The position numbers were made by a program, and so were the translations under genes. Under the pieces are notes generated by a model that worked only from the letters and a program-made list of their open reading frames with translations, made no database searches and had not been told where the DNA came from. Source: Chryseobacterium viscerum (GTDB lineage: Bacteria; Bacteroidota; Bacteroidia; Flavobacteriales; Weeksellaceae). Taken from it: 64,000 nucleotides of DNA. The stretch spans positions 124,001 to 188,000 of the forward strand of contig NZ_JAPDFT010000002.1 of NCBI RefSeq assembly GCF_025949665.1, written 5' to 3'. Position 1 is the first letter of the stretch, and every line of letters begins with the position of its first letter. This document shows, one piece after another, positions 16,355 through 25,413 of the stretch.

Positions 16355-18613
16355 TTAGTTTTTGATCAGTTTTTGCTGATATACTGCTTTATCTGTTACA
16401 GCTTTTAAAATATAAATACCTTTTGGAAGCGCACTTACATTCATCTGGCCGTTGTTAAATTGTGCATTGACAACTCTCCCTGAAGCATCATAAACAGTAA
16501 CACTCTGGATTTTCTCCTGAGTTTTAATGGTAAGAATATCAGTTACCGGATTCGGATAAATGCTGAATTCAAGTTTCTTAACTTCAGCAGTTGCTAAAGT
16601 TGAAGCAGTACTGTTTACAGTAAGTGTTTTTTCTACCAATTTACCATTTGAATTAAAGCTGATCATGATATCAGAAGTTCCTGAAACAAGCGGTGTCAAC
16701 ACCAGCTCATCATTATCATTAATCACTGCTGAAACTACCGTAGGATTACTGTTTGATTTTATAGACTTCACCACAGATACCGCCATATTATCAGCATCGG
16801 AAACTATTGTTTTCAAATCAATTGTAGTGATATTTCCTGCTGTAACCTGTGAAGGTAAAACGCTGCTCACAACCGGAGCCGAATTATTGGTAAATACAGT
16901 CAATGCAGGGAACCAATAGTAATCATTCAAAGTTTTTGTACTGGTAAGAGTTCCGCTCATATTATAAGTATGGATCCAGTTCTTCTGATAGTGTGCACCG
17001 TATCCGCTTTCTGTAGTGTTCAGAACAAGTTCACCGGTAACAGGATTTACACGAAGTGCCGCACCATAAGGAATTTGCTTAAATTGTCCTGTCTGCCCCG
17101 GAATTGCTGCAAAGTTTTCGTTGAATGTTTTCGTTGTAACATCAAATCTTACAATCTGTGTTCCTGAGCTCCAGCTGCTGATTGAATTGATCCAGTATAA
17201 AGCATTCTCTTTATTACTTGCTGAAAATTTACCGGCATTCCATGCTCCCCAGTCTCCAATGTACTTCGTTGTTGGAATATTGTAAACCTGTGTGGCAAAA
17301 GTAGTAGGATTGATGCTGATCAGCTTCTGATCCTGAATTCCCCATACACTTCCGTCTTTAGCCTGAGCAACAGAATAGAAACCACCGGCAATAGTACTCA
17401 CTACCGTATCTGTATTAGGATTAATTACTAAAATTCCTACCCCTTGCTTCACGGCAAATACATATTGTGATGTACGGATCATGTTTCCAATCTGACCACT
17501 ACCCCCAGTTCCGGTAATTAAAGAACCTACCTGTAAATTATCAATATTGAAAGTAACAATTCCTGTAGAAGTACCAATATATCCTTTATGTTCATTCACT
17601 CCTACGAATGATCTTCCATCACCACCTCCGATATTATTAAATCCTGCAATTTTCTGCATGGTCTGTGCATTGGCTACAACCAATCTTCCTCCCGGAGTAT
17701 ACTGAGTATCTCCTCCGTCGGCAGCCTGCTTGGATACAAAATAGAATTTATCTCCATAGATTGTTCCGTATTGGGTAGTCGCACCAAAAGCCTGGTTATT
17801 ATTTGCGTTACTGTATACACGGTAATTGATCTGTCCATTGTTGTCAATAAAGTTTACAGAGCCATTGGTATGCCCAAACCATTCTTCGTTCACCATGAAA
17901 TATCCATTGGTAAAATTATTGGAAGCAACATATGGGGAAACAGGGGTAAGCGTAGATGAAATTGGAGTAGTATTAAAGCCTGGATTAAAGTTCCAGACAT
18001 CCCATGAACCGTTTTCCAATGCACGTGAAGAAGCTCCAACACTGGAATATCCAAAATCTGCATCTGTAGGGTTCTTTACCCAATAAGCCCAATATCCGTT
18101 AACCGTCCAGCCAGACTGCCAGTGATCATTAGCAGCATCTACAATGGTATAGCTGTCAAAATCATAAGCTGTTGTATTGACAAAACCATTCACCGGATAT
18201 AACGGATAAGTGGTATTTCCACTTTTGATCAATGCATTGGTACCCTGACCATTGATATCAAAACCTATTCCACCAACCGCTGATCCAAATTGTGTTCCTT
18301 GATACAGCAATGTGTATAATCTGTGGTCTGCTTTAGCAATAGCTTTAAGCATATCTTCTCCTGTAGCATTCCCATCCCATTTGAATCCCCAAACCATCGC
18401 ATCAGGGTTTTTACTGTCATTCCATTGTACTACAAAAGCAGCCTGATTGGCTCCCGATCCCACCCAATACTGAATATCAGAAAAACTGATCGTTGTCGTA
18501 TTAAGATTGCTGATCCCTGAAATATCATTCCTGGGTACGCCCTGAACTTTTATCTGTGCATTTGATAAGCATGCAAACAGAAAAAGCATCGTAAAAAGAT
18601 AAAACTTTTTCAT
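16355..18613 (-). CDS. T9SS-exported surface protein with a DUF5074-type propeller, last gene of the B12 operon
   Basis: The 752-residue protein has a signal peptide (ending SNAQ). Residues about 40-200 hold a domain rich in Trp and Tyr (DIQYWVGSGANQAAFVVQW, YWAYWVKNP). A middle region (about 240-570) has short beta repeats such as VNEHKGYIGTSTGIVTF and VSTIAGGFYSVAQAKDGSVWGI, as in DUF5074/YncE-like propellers. Near 580-665 is an Ig-like segment, and the last 75 residues (LEFSIYPNPVTDILTI ... GIYILKAVTDKAVYQQKLIK) are a type A T9SS sorting domain. It follows 28 bp after the previous gene and is under the cobalamin riboswitch. It may capture corrinoid at the cell surface; this is inferred from context. 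Confidence 0.78.
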   Translation of the reverse strand: MKKFYLFTMLFLFACLSNAQIKVQGVPRNDISGISNLNTTTISFSDIQYWVGSGANQAAFVVQWNDSKNPDAMVWGFKWDGNATGEDMLKAIAKADHRLYTLLYQGTQFGSAVGGIGFDINGQGTNALIKSGNTTYPLYPVNGFVNTTAYDFDSYTIVDAANDHWQSGWTVNGYWAYWVKNPTDADFGYSSVGASSRALENGSWDVWNFNPGFNTTPISSTLTPVSPYVASNNFTNGYFMVNEEWFGHTNGSVNFIDNNGQINYRVYSNANNNQAFGATTQYGTIYGDKFYFVSKQAADGGDTQYTPGGRLVVANAQTMQKIAGFNNIGGGDGRSFVGVNEHKGYIGTSTGIVTFNIDNLQVGSLITGTGGSGQIGNMIRTSQYVFAVKQGVGILVINPNTDTVVSTIAGGFYSVAQAKDGSVWGIQDQKLISINPTTFATQVYNIPTTKYIGDWGAWNAGKFSASNKENALYWINSISSWSSGTQIVRFDVTTKTFNENFAAIPGQTGQFKQIPYGAALRVNPVTGELVLNTTESGYGAHYQKNWIHTYNMSGTLTSTKTLNDYYWFPALTVFTNNSAPVVSSVLPSQVTAGNITTIDLKTIVSDADNMAVSVVKSIKSNSNPTVVSAVINDNDELVLTPLVSGTSDIMISFNSNGKLVEKTLTVNSTASTLATAEVKKLEFSIYPNPVTDILTIKTQEKIQSVTVYDASGRVVNAQFNNGQMNVSALPKGIYILKAVTDKAVYQQKLIKN

Positions 18614-18641
18614 TTTTTATTAATTTAAATAGATTGAATTG

Positions 18642-19835
18642 TTATTTGAAATGTAAATCGTAGGCTCCTGCAACTTCTGTAGAAACCTCTCCCAGCCAGC
18701 CAGCTTCCTGATTGACTCCTGTATATATTTTCATAAAATCAACACCGGGAAGTTTTACGTATTTCCCGCTTCTGTCTACCGCCCAGGAAATATCAATGTT
18801 TGAAGCATCATCATTATTCGGGGCATTATCAGCATATCCGAAATCATATGATTTTCCTACCCAATAAGATCCGTCACCGTTCTGATCATGGAAATTGTTC
18901 GCCAGGCGTGTTCCAGAAAAACCGTAAGAACTATCTGTAAACCACAAAGGATAGTAGCTCTGTGCATGAAAAGTATTTTTTGTTTTAAAGCCCTGGTTTC
19001 CAAGGTTGTCATTCCACTTGATATATTCTACATCGGTTTGCCAGAATTCAGTTCCTGCCACAGGTGTTTTATTTTCATCAGGCTTATGATAAGTGATGCT
19101 GTAATCTTTTACGGTTGTATTTTTGAAATATTCGCTGCCTGCAATTTCATACCATTCATCATTATCAGGTTTTCCGTTTTTGTTTCTGTCATAGGCTACC
19201 ATAATAATTCCCGGTTCACAGGATCCTGAACGTTGATCCGCGGCATCATTTCCAAAGAAAGCATTTCCCAGTACTTTAAAATCACGTCCATTCAGGTTCG
19301 GAATAGTATGGTCAAAACCGAAAACAACATATCCTCCATATCCTCCCAGGCTGATCATGGTAGAATTACCTCCCACCAAAGATTCGTTTGCTTTCTGAAG
19401 CATATTTGCAGCTGTATTTCCAGGTAAATATTCCGGAATTTCATTCATGAACTGTCCTACAGCGGGGCGGAATTCTAATACTTTCGCAATATATTTACTA
19501 TAAGGTGTTTTTTCTTTGGTAACGATTATTTTAGAATGATAAACCTGTTCGTTTCCTTTATGGTTAATCTTCAGAGTTAAAGGATAAGCATCTGCATCGG
19601 GACTGATAAATTCAAGCTCTGAGTTTTGAGAGATAATAGAGTCATTGATACTCCACGTAACTGAACCTGAAGCATTGGTAGGAATACTCAAAACCTTTAA
19701 CCGTTCAATGGTATAGGAATCGTCAAGACCGTTGAATGTAAATTCATCTTCATCATCATGTTTACAGGCTATCACTCCTATCAGGAGACATGATAAAAAC
19801 CCGGTTTTTAAATAAGTAAAGGTATTTTTGTTCAT
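18642..19835 (-). CDS. Surface lipoprotein of the B12 uptake operon (BtuH-like candidate)
   Basis: This 397-residue lipoprotein has its lipobox at GVIAC, followed by an acidic stretch (KHDDEDEFTF). An Ig/PKD-like segment spans about 30-105 (VTWSINDSIISQNSELEFI), and a larger domain follows with YGGYVVFGFDHTIPNLNGRDF and many Asp/Asn loops (DRNKNGKPDNDEWYEI) that may bind calcium. It sits between the BtuG-like gene (14-bp gap) and the last gene of the operon (28-bp gap). In Bacteroides, B12 loci encode accessory surface lipoproteins (BtuG, BtuH) beside BtuB; the position and type fit such a role, but I cannot confirm homology to BtuH. Confidence 0.75.
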   Translation of the reverse strand: MNKNTFTYLKTGFLSCLLIGVIACKHDDEDEFTFNGLDDSYTIERLKVLSIPTNASGSVTWSINDSIISQNSELEFISPDADAYPLTLKINHKGNEQVYHSKIIVTKEKTPYSKYIAKVLEFRPAVGQFMNEIPEYLPGNTAANMLQKANESLVGGNSTMISLGGYGGYVVFGFDHTIPNLNGRDFKVLGNAFFGNDAADQRSGSCEPGIIMVAYDRNKNGKPDNDEWYEIAGSEYFKNTTVKDYSITYHKPDENKTPVAGTEFWQTDVEYIKWNDNLGNQGFKTKNTFHAQSYYPLWFTDSSYGFSGTRLANNFHDQNGDGSYWVGKSYDFGYADNAPNNDDASNIDISWAVDRSGKYVKLPGVDFMKIYTGVNQEAGWLGEVSTEVAGAYDLHFK

Positions 19836-19849
19836 TTCTTAAAGTTTGG

Positions 19850-20983
19850 TTATTTGTATAAAAAGGTGAAGTGAGCCGGGATATTTCCGCCCTCTGTTTT
19901 CCATTTAAAGTGTCCGTTTTTATCAAAGCAGTACACAAATCCCATGGATACGTAATTTCTGGCATCTGTCATGTAGATATCTTCTGTGATTGGGTTTACA
20001 GCAATTCCGTAAGGTGTTTTAATGGCTGTTTCGTATTCTTTGTCGAAAATCCTGTTCGCAATGATTTGTTCTGTTTTCACATCAATAATTCCAAAACTCT
20101 TTTTATAGCTGTGGGTATTGTAATTGAATTCATTGCCGTAGAAATAAAGTTTGTCATTAACGATTGTCATTTCACTTACAGCAAGGTGGAAATCTTTTTT
20201 AACCATTCCCGTTGCTGCATCTATAAGGTATAAACTGGAAGGAACATTATAGTAATCTCCTCTTGAACTCACATACAGATCACCATAATTGTCTTTTTTA
20301 ATGTGGTGAAGATTGATCGCAACATTTATTTTTTTAAGTTCTGTGAAAGTGTTCAGATCAATTACGGAAACAGTATTATCGTAATCGGGAGCTTTATATC
20401 CTCCGGAATTGGCCACAAATAATGTATTCCCTACAATTTCCATTTCTTCAGGCTGATATCCCACTACCACTTCACGCTGAATGGAAAGAGAAGCTGTGTC
20501 AATTTCCGCTACTTTTCCTTTTGGTGCTTTTGGGTTTATTGCTACAGGACCGGCATAACTGCTGGCATAAGCTTTCCCGTCTTTGAAGGCCAAATATCTG
20601 CAGTTTTGCAAAGGAATAGAAGTAATACGCTTTGCTGTTTTTGCGTCCAATACTTCAATTTTATTGGAAACATTGACAACGATGTACAGCTTGCTGCCGT
20701 AGACTTTAATATCATTTCCTACATCTCCCAGCTCTTTCACCACATTCGGGTTAATCTCAGCGTAAATATTCCGGTAATAGGTTCCTTTGGTATAATCAAA
20801 AAAGTCCAGCGTACATTTGTTGCTTCCCATATTTCCTTCATTCAGCATATAGAAACCTTTTATTGCCGTATTTTCTGATGGAAGTCCTTCTACTACTTCC
20901 TGGCGGACAATGATATCATCTGTACGGCATGAAGTAAGAAAAGCTAATACAAGAAATAAAAAATAAAAGTTTAGTTTTCTCAT
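19850..20983 (-). CDS. BtuG-like beta-propeller lipoprotein
   Basis: The 377-residue lipoprotein has its lipobox at LTSC. The rest is a YncE/DUF5074-type propeller with repeating blades, for example VYGSKLYIVVNVSNKIEVLDAK, IVGNTLFVANSGGY, NTVSVIDLNTFTELKKI and NPITEDIYMTDARNY. Bacteroides BtuG is a propeller lipoprotein that caps BtuB and captures vitamin B12 with very high affinity. Here its ATG overlaps the stop of the BtuB-like gene by 4 nt (ATGA), as expected for a stoichiometric receptor pair, and both are under a cobalamin riboswitch. The function is a strong inference from context. Confidence 0.85.
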   Translation of the reverse strand: MRKLNFYFLFLVLAFLTSCRTDDIIVRQEVVEGLPSENTAIKGFYMLNEGNMGSNKCTLDFFDYTKGTYYRNIYAEINPNVVKELGDVGNDIKVYGSKLYIVVNVSNKIEVLDAKTAKRITSIPLQNCRYLAFKDGKAYASSYAGPVAINPKAPKGKVAEIDTASLSIQREVVVGYQPEEMEIVGNTLFVANSGGYKAPDYDNTVSVIDLNTFTELKKINVAINLHHIKKDNYGDLYVSSRGDYYNVPSSLYLIDAATGMVKKDFHLAVSEMTIVNDKLYFYGNEFNYNTHSYKKSFGIIDVKTEQIIANRIFDKEYETAIKTPYGIAVNPITEDIYMTDARNYVSMGFVYCFDKNGHFKWKTEGGNIPAHFTFLYK

Positions 20984-23013
20984 AGGGTGAAGTTTAGAAT
21001 AAGTTTAAAGTTTCTTCCGGGCATCGGATAATTGATTACTACGTCATAGTATTGATTGAAGATATTATTCATCTCCAGGCTTACTTTAAATTGATGATTG
21101 GCCCAGTTGAATTTTTTCTGAACAGACAGATCATGAGTATACCAGGGCTGTACATAATTGTATTGAATGTTGTCCTGATTCACATCATACCTTTCTCCAA
21201 CGTACATCGCGCTGTAATTGAAGCTCCAGTCTTTATAATCTGCCATCAGACTGAAAGACCCGCTATGCCAGGGCGTATAGGGAATCTGATTACGATAAAA
21301 AGTATCCTCCGGGTCAGTCATATCTCTTGCACTTTGATAGGTATAAGAAAGCAGCGGTCTGAGGGTTACTTTTCCCAGCTGAAGTTCTGTCTGCACATTC
21401 ACGTCAGCACCTATGATTTCAACCATTCCAAGGTTCATCATCAGCCAGCGGAACATGCTTCCGTTTGGAGCTGCTACAATTTTATCCTGTACTTTGTTGT
21501 AGTAACCGTCTACTTTAGCATAAAAGGTCTTAAAGAGACGGTTGTTATAATTCTTCTGATAGGTAAATCCTACATCATACTGATTAGTAAACTCCGGTTT
21601 CAGGTAAGTATTGCCGATATTGGTATAATATAAATCATTGAAGGTTGGAAGTCGGAAAATCCTTTTATAGAAAGCTCTGAGGGTAAGCTCAGGAATTTTT
21701 TCAGGCTGATAGCTCATAAATACGGCAGGTGTCCATTCTCTGGCATCTCCCGGTCTTTTGTTTTTTCTTACTTCTTCAAAAGTAAAAGTTCCTAAAAGGC
21801 TACCCAGGATTTTGAATCTGTTCCATTGATATGTTGTTGCCAATGCTACCAATGTGGTGTAACGTGTAGGATAAGAAAAGTTATCCAGATTGGCATCCAG
21901 ATTATTGTACTGAAAATCTCCACTCAGGCTGACATCCCAATTGGGAGTAATAGAATAGATATTGGATGAAGAAAGATAGAGCTCTCGTTGGATATAAGTA
22001 TTATCAGTATGAATAATGGATTGCGAACGAACCGTGTCCATAAAATGGGTATAATCGTAAGCGAATTTTGCTTTCAATTGGGTTTCAAACTTGGGAAACA
22101 GTTTTTTTCTCAGATTGGCCTGTACAAAATAATTTTCATCAGAAAGTCTCGCTCCTCTTCCTCCGAACCGACCATTCACAATAGGTGCCGGCATTCCACG
22201 GTCTGAAATATAACCATAACCACGGATATTCCAGCTTCCGTTATTTAAAGTTCCGTTGAAAGACGTTTCAAAACGCTTTGCTTTGATATCTGAATCCTGT
22301 CTCTTAGCAATGGTATCATAAGCCTGCTGGCCGTCAGGATATTTCTTGGCATATCGAAATCTGTAAATTCCGTCACTCTGCATAAATTCTCCACTGAAGC
22401 TGGCGGAAATTCTGTCTGAAATTTTCTGTTCCAATCGGAATGACGGATTAAAAAGATCAATGGAGGCACTTTTTGCTCTTATAACGAGATTGGTTTTTCT
22501 TGTTCCTTTAAATACAGGTGTTTTTGGCTGTAAATAGATAGATCCCGAAGACCCGAAGTCTTTTGCCGGTTGAAAAATCTCACTTTTCTGTCCGTTGTAT
22601 AATGATATTTCTTCCAGATCGTCCAAAGAATATCTTCCCAGGTCAACAAGCCCGTTTTGGGCATTTCCCAGTTGAATTCCATCATAGAAAACCCCTACAT
22701 GCTGGCTTCCCATGCTACGGATATTAATGGTTTTCAAACCACCCAATCCTCCGTAATCTTTGATCTGCACTCCGGAAAAATACCGCAATGCATCTGCTAC
22801 GGAATGGCTGTTCAGTCTTTCCAGCTGCTCGCCCTGCAGGGTTTGCGACGGAAGAATTTCTTTGAAATTTTTCTTGTAAAGGCTGATCACCTTGATGGAT
22901 TCTTCCCGAACACTGTCTTTCTTCTTGGTTTGAGAAGACAAAAGTTGAGATGTTAACACCAATATTGTGAAAACAGCTTTATGAATTGCAGAAGTAGTTA
23001 GTTTTGCCGTCAT
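20980..23013 (-). CDS. btuB: BtuB-like TonB-dependent vitamin B12 receptor
   Basis: The 677-residue receptor has a signal peptide (LVLTSQLLSSQ), a plug domain (about 45-160: LNSHSVADALRYFSGVQIKD, INIRSMGSQHVGVFYDGIQL) and a 22-stranded-type barrel ending in NFKLILNFTL. The size fits BtuB rather than the larger SusC type. I prefer the ATG at 23013 because a normal signal peptide begins there and two alternative hairpins fold over it; an in-frame ATG at 23094 would add 27 unusual residues. The gene is the first of a four-gene operon directly downstream of a cobalamin riboswitch, which is the main evidence for the ligand. Confidence 0.88.
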   Translation of the reverse strand: MTAKLTTSAIHKAVFTILVLTSQLLSSQTKKKDSVREESIKVISLYKKNFKEILPSQTLQGEQLERLNSHSVADALRYFSGVQIKDYGGLGGLKTINIRSMGSQHVGVFYDGIQLGNAQNGLVDLGRYSLDDLEEISLYNGQKSEIFQPAKDFGSSGSIYLQPKTPVFKGTRKTNLVIRAKSASIDLFNPSFRLEQKISDRISASFSGEFMQSDGIYRFRYAKKYPDGQQAYDTIAKRQDSDIKAKRFETSFNGTLNNGSWNIRGYGYISDRGMPAPIVNGRFGGRGARLSDENYFVQANLRKKLFPKFETQLKAKFAYDYTHFMDTVRSQSIIHTDNTYIQRELYLSSSNIYSITPNWDVSLSGDFQYNNLDANLDNFSYPTRYTTLVALATTYQWNRFKILGSLLGTFTFEEVRKNKRPGDAREWTPAVFMSYQPEKIPELTLRAFYKRIFRLPTFNDLYYTNIGNTYLKPEFTNQYDVGFTYQKNYNNRLFKTFYAKVDGYYNKVQDKIVAAPNGSMFRWLMMNLGMVEIIGADVNVQTELQLGKVTLRPLLSYTYQSARDMTDPEDTFYRNQIPYTPWHSGSFSLMADYKDWSFNYSAMYVGERYDVNQDNIQYNYVQPWYTHDLSVQKKFNWANHQFKVSLEMNNIFNQYYDVVINYPMPGRNFKLILNFTL

Positions 23014-23044
23014 TAGCTCATTTAGGATAATGATGACGCTAATG
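23008..23044 (-). promoter_or_regulatory. Start-codon-covering hairpins (expression platform)
   Basis: In the minus-strand RNA, CATTAGC (23044-23038) can pair with GCTAATG (23017-23011), or CGTCAT with ATGACG. Both pairings bury the ATG at 23013. This fits translational control by the upstream riboswitch. Confidence 0.5.
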
Positions 23045-23140
23045 GATGTAAGAATACAACGACAAAGCACAGCTGTAACTGCACAGAGAATCATTGATGT
23101 CCTAAGCTTTATTCCACGAAAGCGTCAAACGATTATTTTC

Positions 23141-23297
23141 AGGCAGGTCTTCTGACTTACTCCATTTTTGAAATCCTTCCCATTAAAAAAACAGTGGATA
23201 TATTCTTCAAAAACTTTGGTGCGGAGCTTACAGCAGCGGGTCTGTTCCGGATTTTCACCGGATTCCCTTTTAAGAGCTTTTTATGGCTCACCAAATT
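23141..23297 (-). ncRNA. Cobalamin riboswitch
   Basis: The minus strand shows the conserved blocks in order: TTGGTGAGCC, the core GGGAATCCGGTGAAAATCC then GGAACAGACCCGCTGCTGT, CACTG followed by AATGGGAAGG, and the closing AAGTCAGAAGACCTGCC. These match the B12-box riboswitch that binds adenosylcobalamin or related forms and lowers expression of uptake genes. It precedes the BtuB-like gene by about 130 nt and is preceded by a consensus promoter. Confidence 0.95.
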
Positions 23298-23301
23298 TCG
23301 G

Positions 23302-23331
23302 CAAAGATAAAAAATTATTCCTAACCCCCAA
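23302..23331 (-). promoter_or_regulatory. Promoter of the B12 uptake operon
   Basis: On the minus strand TTG (23331-23329), a 19-nt spacer and TATCTTTG (23309-23302) give a perfect Bacteroidetes promoter, starting transcription at the riboswitch 5' end. Confidence 0.8.
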
Positions 23332-23354
23332 TTAAAATCATGATTCATAAACAA

Positions 23355-23378
23355 TTAAAGCTCCCGAAGGAGCTTTAA
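23355..23378 (-). terminator. Hairpin after the 23403 gene
   Basis: A perfect 10-bp stem TTAAAGCTCC/GGAGCTTTAA has a 4-base loop. The U-tract is weak, so termination may be partial. Confidence 0.6.
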
Positions 23379-23402
23379 CATCATTTCATAGAGGGTACCA
23401 TC

Positions 23403-24350
23403 TTAAATTCCAATATTCAGGAAAACACTGAATCTTGATTTTGCTTCAATATCTCCTCCTGCCAGATGAGTATACATGGGAAGCATAAGTTCACTTCCCA
23501 GACTCAACTTTTTATAAGAGGCCTCAAATCCCAGTTTTCCGTACAAAGCACTTCCTGCAGTATTGGGCAAGGCTTCATCGAATTGTTTATTCTGAGCATA
23601 GACTTCTCCCTGAACTCCCGTTTTTATAGAAAAAATAGATTTTTCATTTCCTGCAACCTGATAAAATCCCGTCGCTGCATAGTTCCATTGGTTCCCAAAA
23701 CGGTAATTTTTCTTATTCTCAGTTTTGATCGTGTAATCTGTATTGACCAATACAGCTACTTTATTTTTCTGAAATTTATAATTCAAAGCCGCCTGATAAT
23801 CCCAGCTTCCGGTTCCCAACTGAAAACTTGGATTAACACCGGACGCTCCTTTTTCATCAAATTTCCCCAAAGGTATTTTTACTCCTAAACCTCCGCTCAG
23901 ATGGTGGAAATTATCTTTAGAGCTCATCAGCTGGTAAATCCCCATCAGGTTCAGATCTCCGATTCCATTGATTTTAATATCTCCCTGCATTGTTTTCTTT
24001 TCATGGAAATGAAAGGGCAGGCTTGCATATACGCTCAGTTTTTTAGTCAGTGGAATTTTCCCCCAAAGCTGCAGCGTATTGAAATACTGATCCTGTGTAA
24101 GGTCTTTTACAAATAAGTTTTCTTTGGCTTTATAATGCTGAGCAAAGTATTTGATTCCGATAAACTGGGGATTCAATAAAGACTCAAAGCCGGAAGATCC
24201 GTTTCCTGCTGCACAGCCGCACGCATCACAATCATCATCAAAATCGAATCTGCTAAAGGTATTCGGATCAATATAAGCACTGTCTCTAATAATCTTTGCC
24301 TGATACTGACTAAACAGGATCAAACTTACTATCACTATAATCTTCTTCAT
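23403..24350 (-). CDS. Outer-membrane beta-barrel protein with a CDACGC motif, last gene of the MbnP/MbnH-like operon
   Basis: The 315-residue protein has a signal peptide (LILFSQYQA) and is then mostly amphipathic beta strands ending in FSVFLNIGI, as in small outer-membrane channels of the MetA-pathway/transporter type. Close to the mature N-terminus lies an unusual acidic and cysteine-rich patch, DFDDDCDACGCAAGNG (about residues 38-55), which could bind metal. The ATG at 24350 is used; an in-frame TTG at 24374 lies inside the previous gene and is less likely. It follows 13 bp after the di-heme gene. A role in passing copper or another metal across the outer membrane is an inference from the operon. 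Confidence 0.75.
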   Translation of the reverse strand: MKKIIVIVSLILFSQYQAKIIRDSAYIDPNTFSRFDFDDDCDACGCAAGNGSSGFESLLNPQFIGIKYFAQHYKAKENLFVKDLTQDQYFNTLQLWGKIPLTKKLSVYASLPFHFHEKKTMQGDIKINGIGDLNLMGIYQLMSSKDNFHHLSGGLGVKIPLGKFDEKGASGVNPSFQLGTGSWDYQAALNYKFQKNKVAVLVNTDYTIKTENKKNYRFGNQWNYAATGFYQVAGNEKSIFSIKTGVQGEVYAQNKQFDEALPNTAGSALYGKLGFEASYKKLSLGSELMLPMYTHLAGGDIEAKSRFSVFLNIGI

Positions 24351-24363
24351 GTTTTCTATAAAA

Positions 24364-25413
24364 TTATTCTGCAAATTTTGGATTGGATATAAAACTTTTA
24401 TCCGATAATGTTTTCAGGAACGCAATGATTGATTGTTTTTCCTGACTATTCATAGCAATTCCCACATGACCATTCTGTTTTAATTGTGGATCAAGGTTGG
24501 GATTATCTTCCACCTGATCCGAGTAGAAATTGAGTACCGCCTCTAAGGTGTAAAATCTTCCATCATGCATATAAGGTGCAGTATATTCTACATTTCTTAA
24601 ACTCGGAACACGGAATTTCATCCAATCTACCTGATTAAGGCTAACTCTGTAACGTCCCGCATCCTTAAATTCTGTATTGTAATACATTCCCGTATTTCTG
24701 AAGCTTTCATCAGTAAACAGTTCTCCGCTATGGCAGGAAGCACATTTCTGTCCAAACAAAGCCATTCCCTGAGATTCTGCTGAAGTCAGCTGTTCCTTTC
24801 CCTGTCTGAATCTGTCGTATTTTGAATCCGCAGAGATCAGTGAAGCCATAAACTGCGACAATGCTTTGAGAATTCTTTCTCCGGTAATGGTTTCATCACC
24901 ATAAGCTTCTCTGAACAGTTTTTTATACTTCTGGTCATCTTTTATCTTTGAAATAGCTTCCGGTATGGAGCTGTCCATTTCATTCACATCGGTAATTGGG
25001 CTGATCGGTTGTTCATTCAAATTATGAATCACCCCATCCCACATATACCTTTTCAAAAAAACCATGTTCTGAATCGGTGGAGCATTCCTGATTCCTATTC
25101 TGTCATCCACACCATGACTTACAGTATGACCGTGATGGGTAAAGGCATTTTCCTGGATATGACAGAAGCCGCATGAAATGGTATTGTTCCGGGAAAGCCT
25201 TCCTTCATAGAATAATTTTCGTCCCAGTTCTACTCCATTTTTGGTTACCGGATTCATCGTTTTATCAAAAGTCATTTCCGGAAAATAAGAAGGAAACTGC
25301 AGATTGTATGCTTCATCTTTTTCCAGTGGCTGCATCACCTCATCAGAACAGGAAACACAGCTTAACATGAATACAAACAGCACCAATAATGTCTTAATAA
25401 AAAAATTAATCAT
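24364..25413 (-). CDS. Di-heme cytochrome c peroxidase family protein, MbnH-like
   Basis: This 349-residue exported protein has a lipobox-like signal (MLSCVSC). It carries two heme c sites, CGFCH near residue 82 and CASCH near residue 225, in the bacterial CcpA/MauG arrangement, with YMWDGVIHNL and YTAPYMHDGRFYTLEAVL as family landmarks. In methanotrophs the MauG-like MbnH oxidises a tryptophan of its partner MbnP to kynurenine. The partner-type gene lies directly upstream here, overlapping by 8 nt, so an MbnH-like modifying role is more likely than peroxide detoxification alone. Which of the two activities is real cannot be read from sequence. Confidence 0.88.
   Translation of the reverse strand: MINFFIKTLLVLFVFMLSCVSCSDEVMQPLEKDEAYNLQFPSYFPEMTFDKTMNPVTKNGVELGRKLFYEGRLSRNNTISCGFCHIQENAFTHHGHTVSHGVDDRIGIRNAPPIQNMVFLKRYMWDGVIHNLNEQPISPITDVNEMDSSIPEAISKIKDDQKYKKLFREAYGDETITGERILKALSQFMASLISADSKYDRFRQGKEQLTSAESQGMALFGQKCASCHSGELFTDESFRNTGMYYNTEFKDAGRYRVSLNQVDWMKFRVPSLRNVEYTAPYMHDGRFYTLEAVLNFYSDQVEDNPNLDPQLKQNGHVGIAMNSQEKQSIIAFLKTLSDKSFISNPKFAE

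Noticed and set aside
21052..21633. Long (193-codon) open frame antisense to the BtuB-like gene
   Set aside because: The minus frame encodes a full TonB-dependent receptor with all domains; the plus frame shows no signal peptide, motif or promoter.
23013..23094. N-terminal extension of the BtuB-like gene from the ATG at 23094
   Set aside because: The added residues (MILCAVTAVLCRCILTS...) do not improve the signal peptide, and the start-covering hairpins and a normal signal sequence point to 23013.
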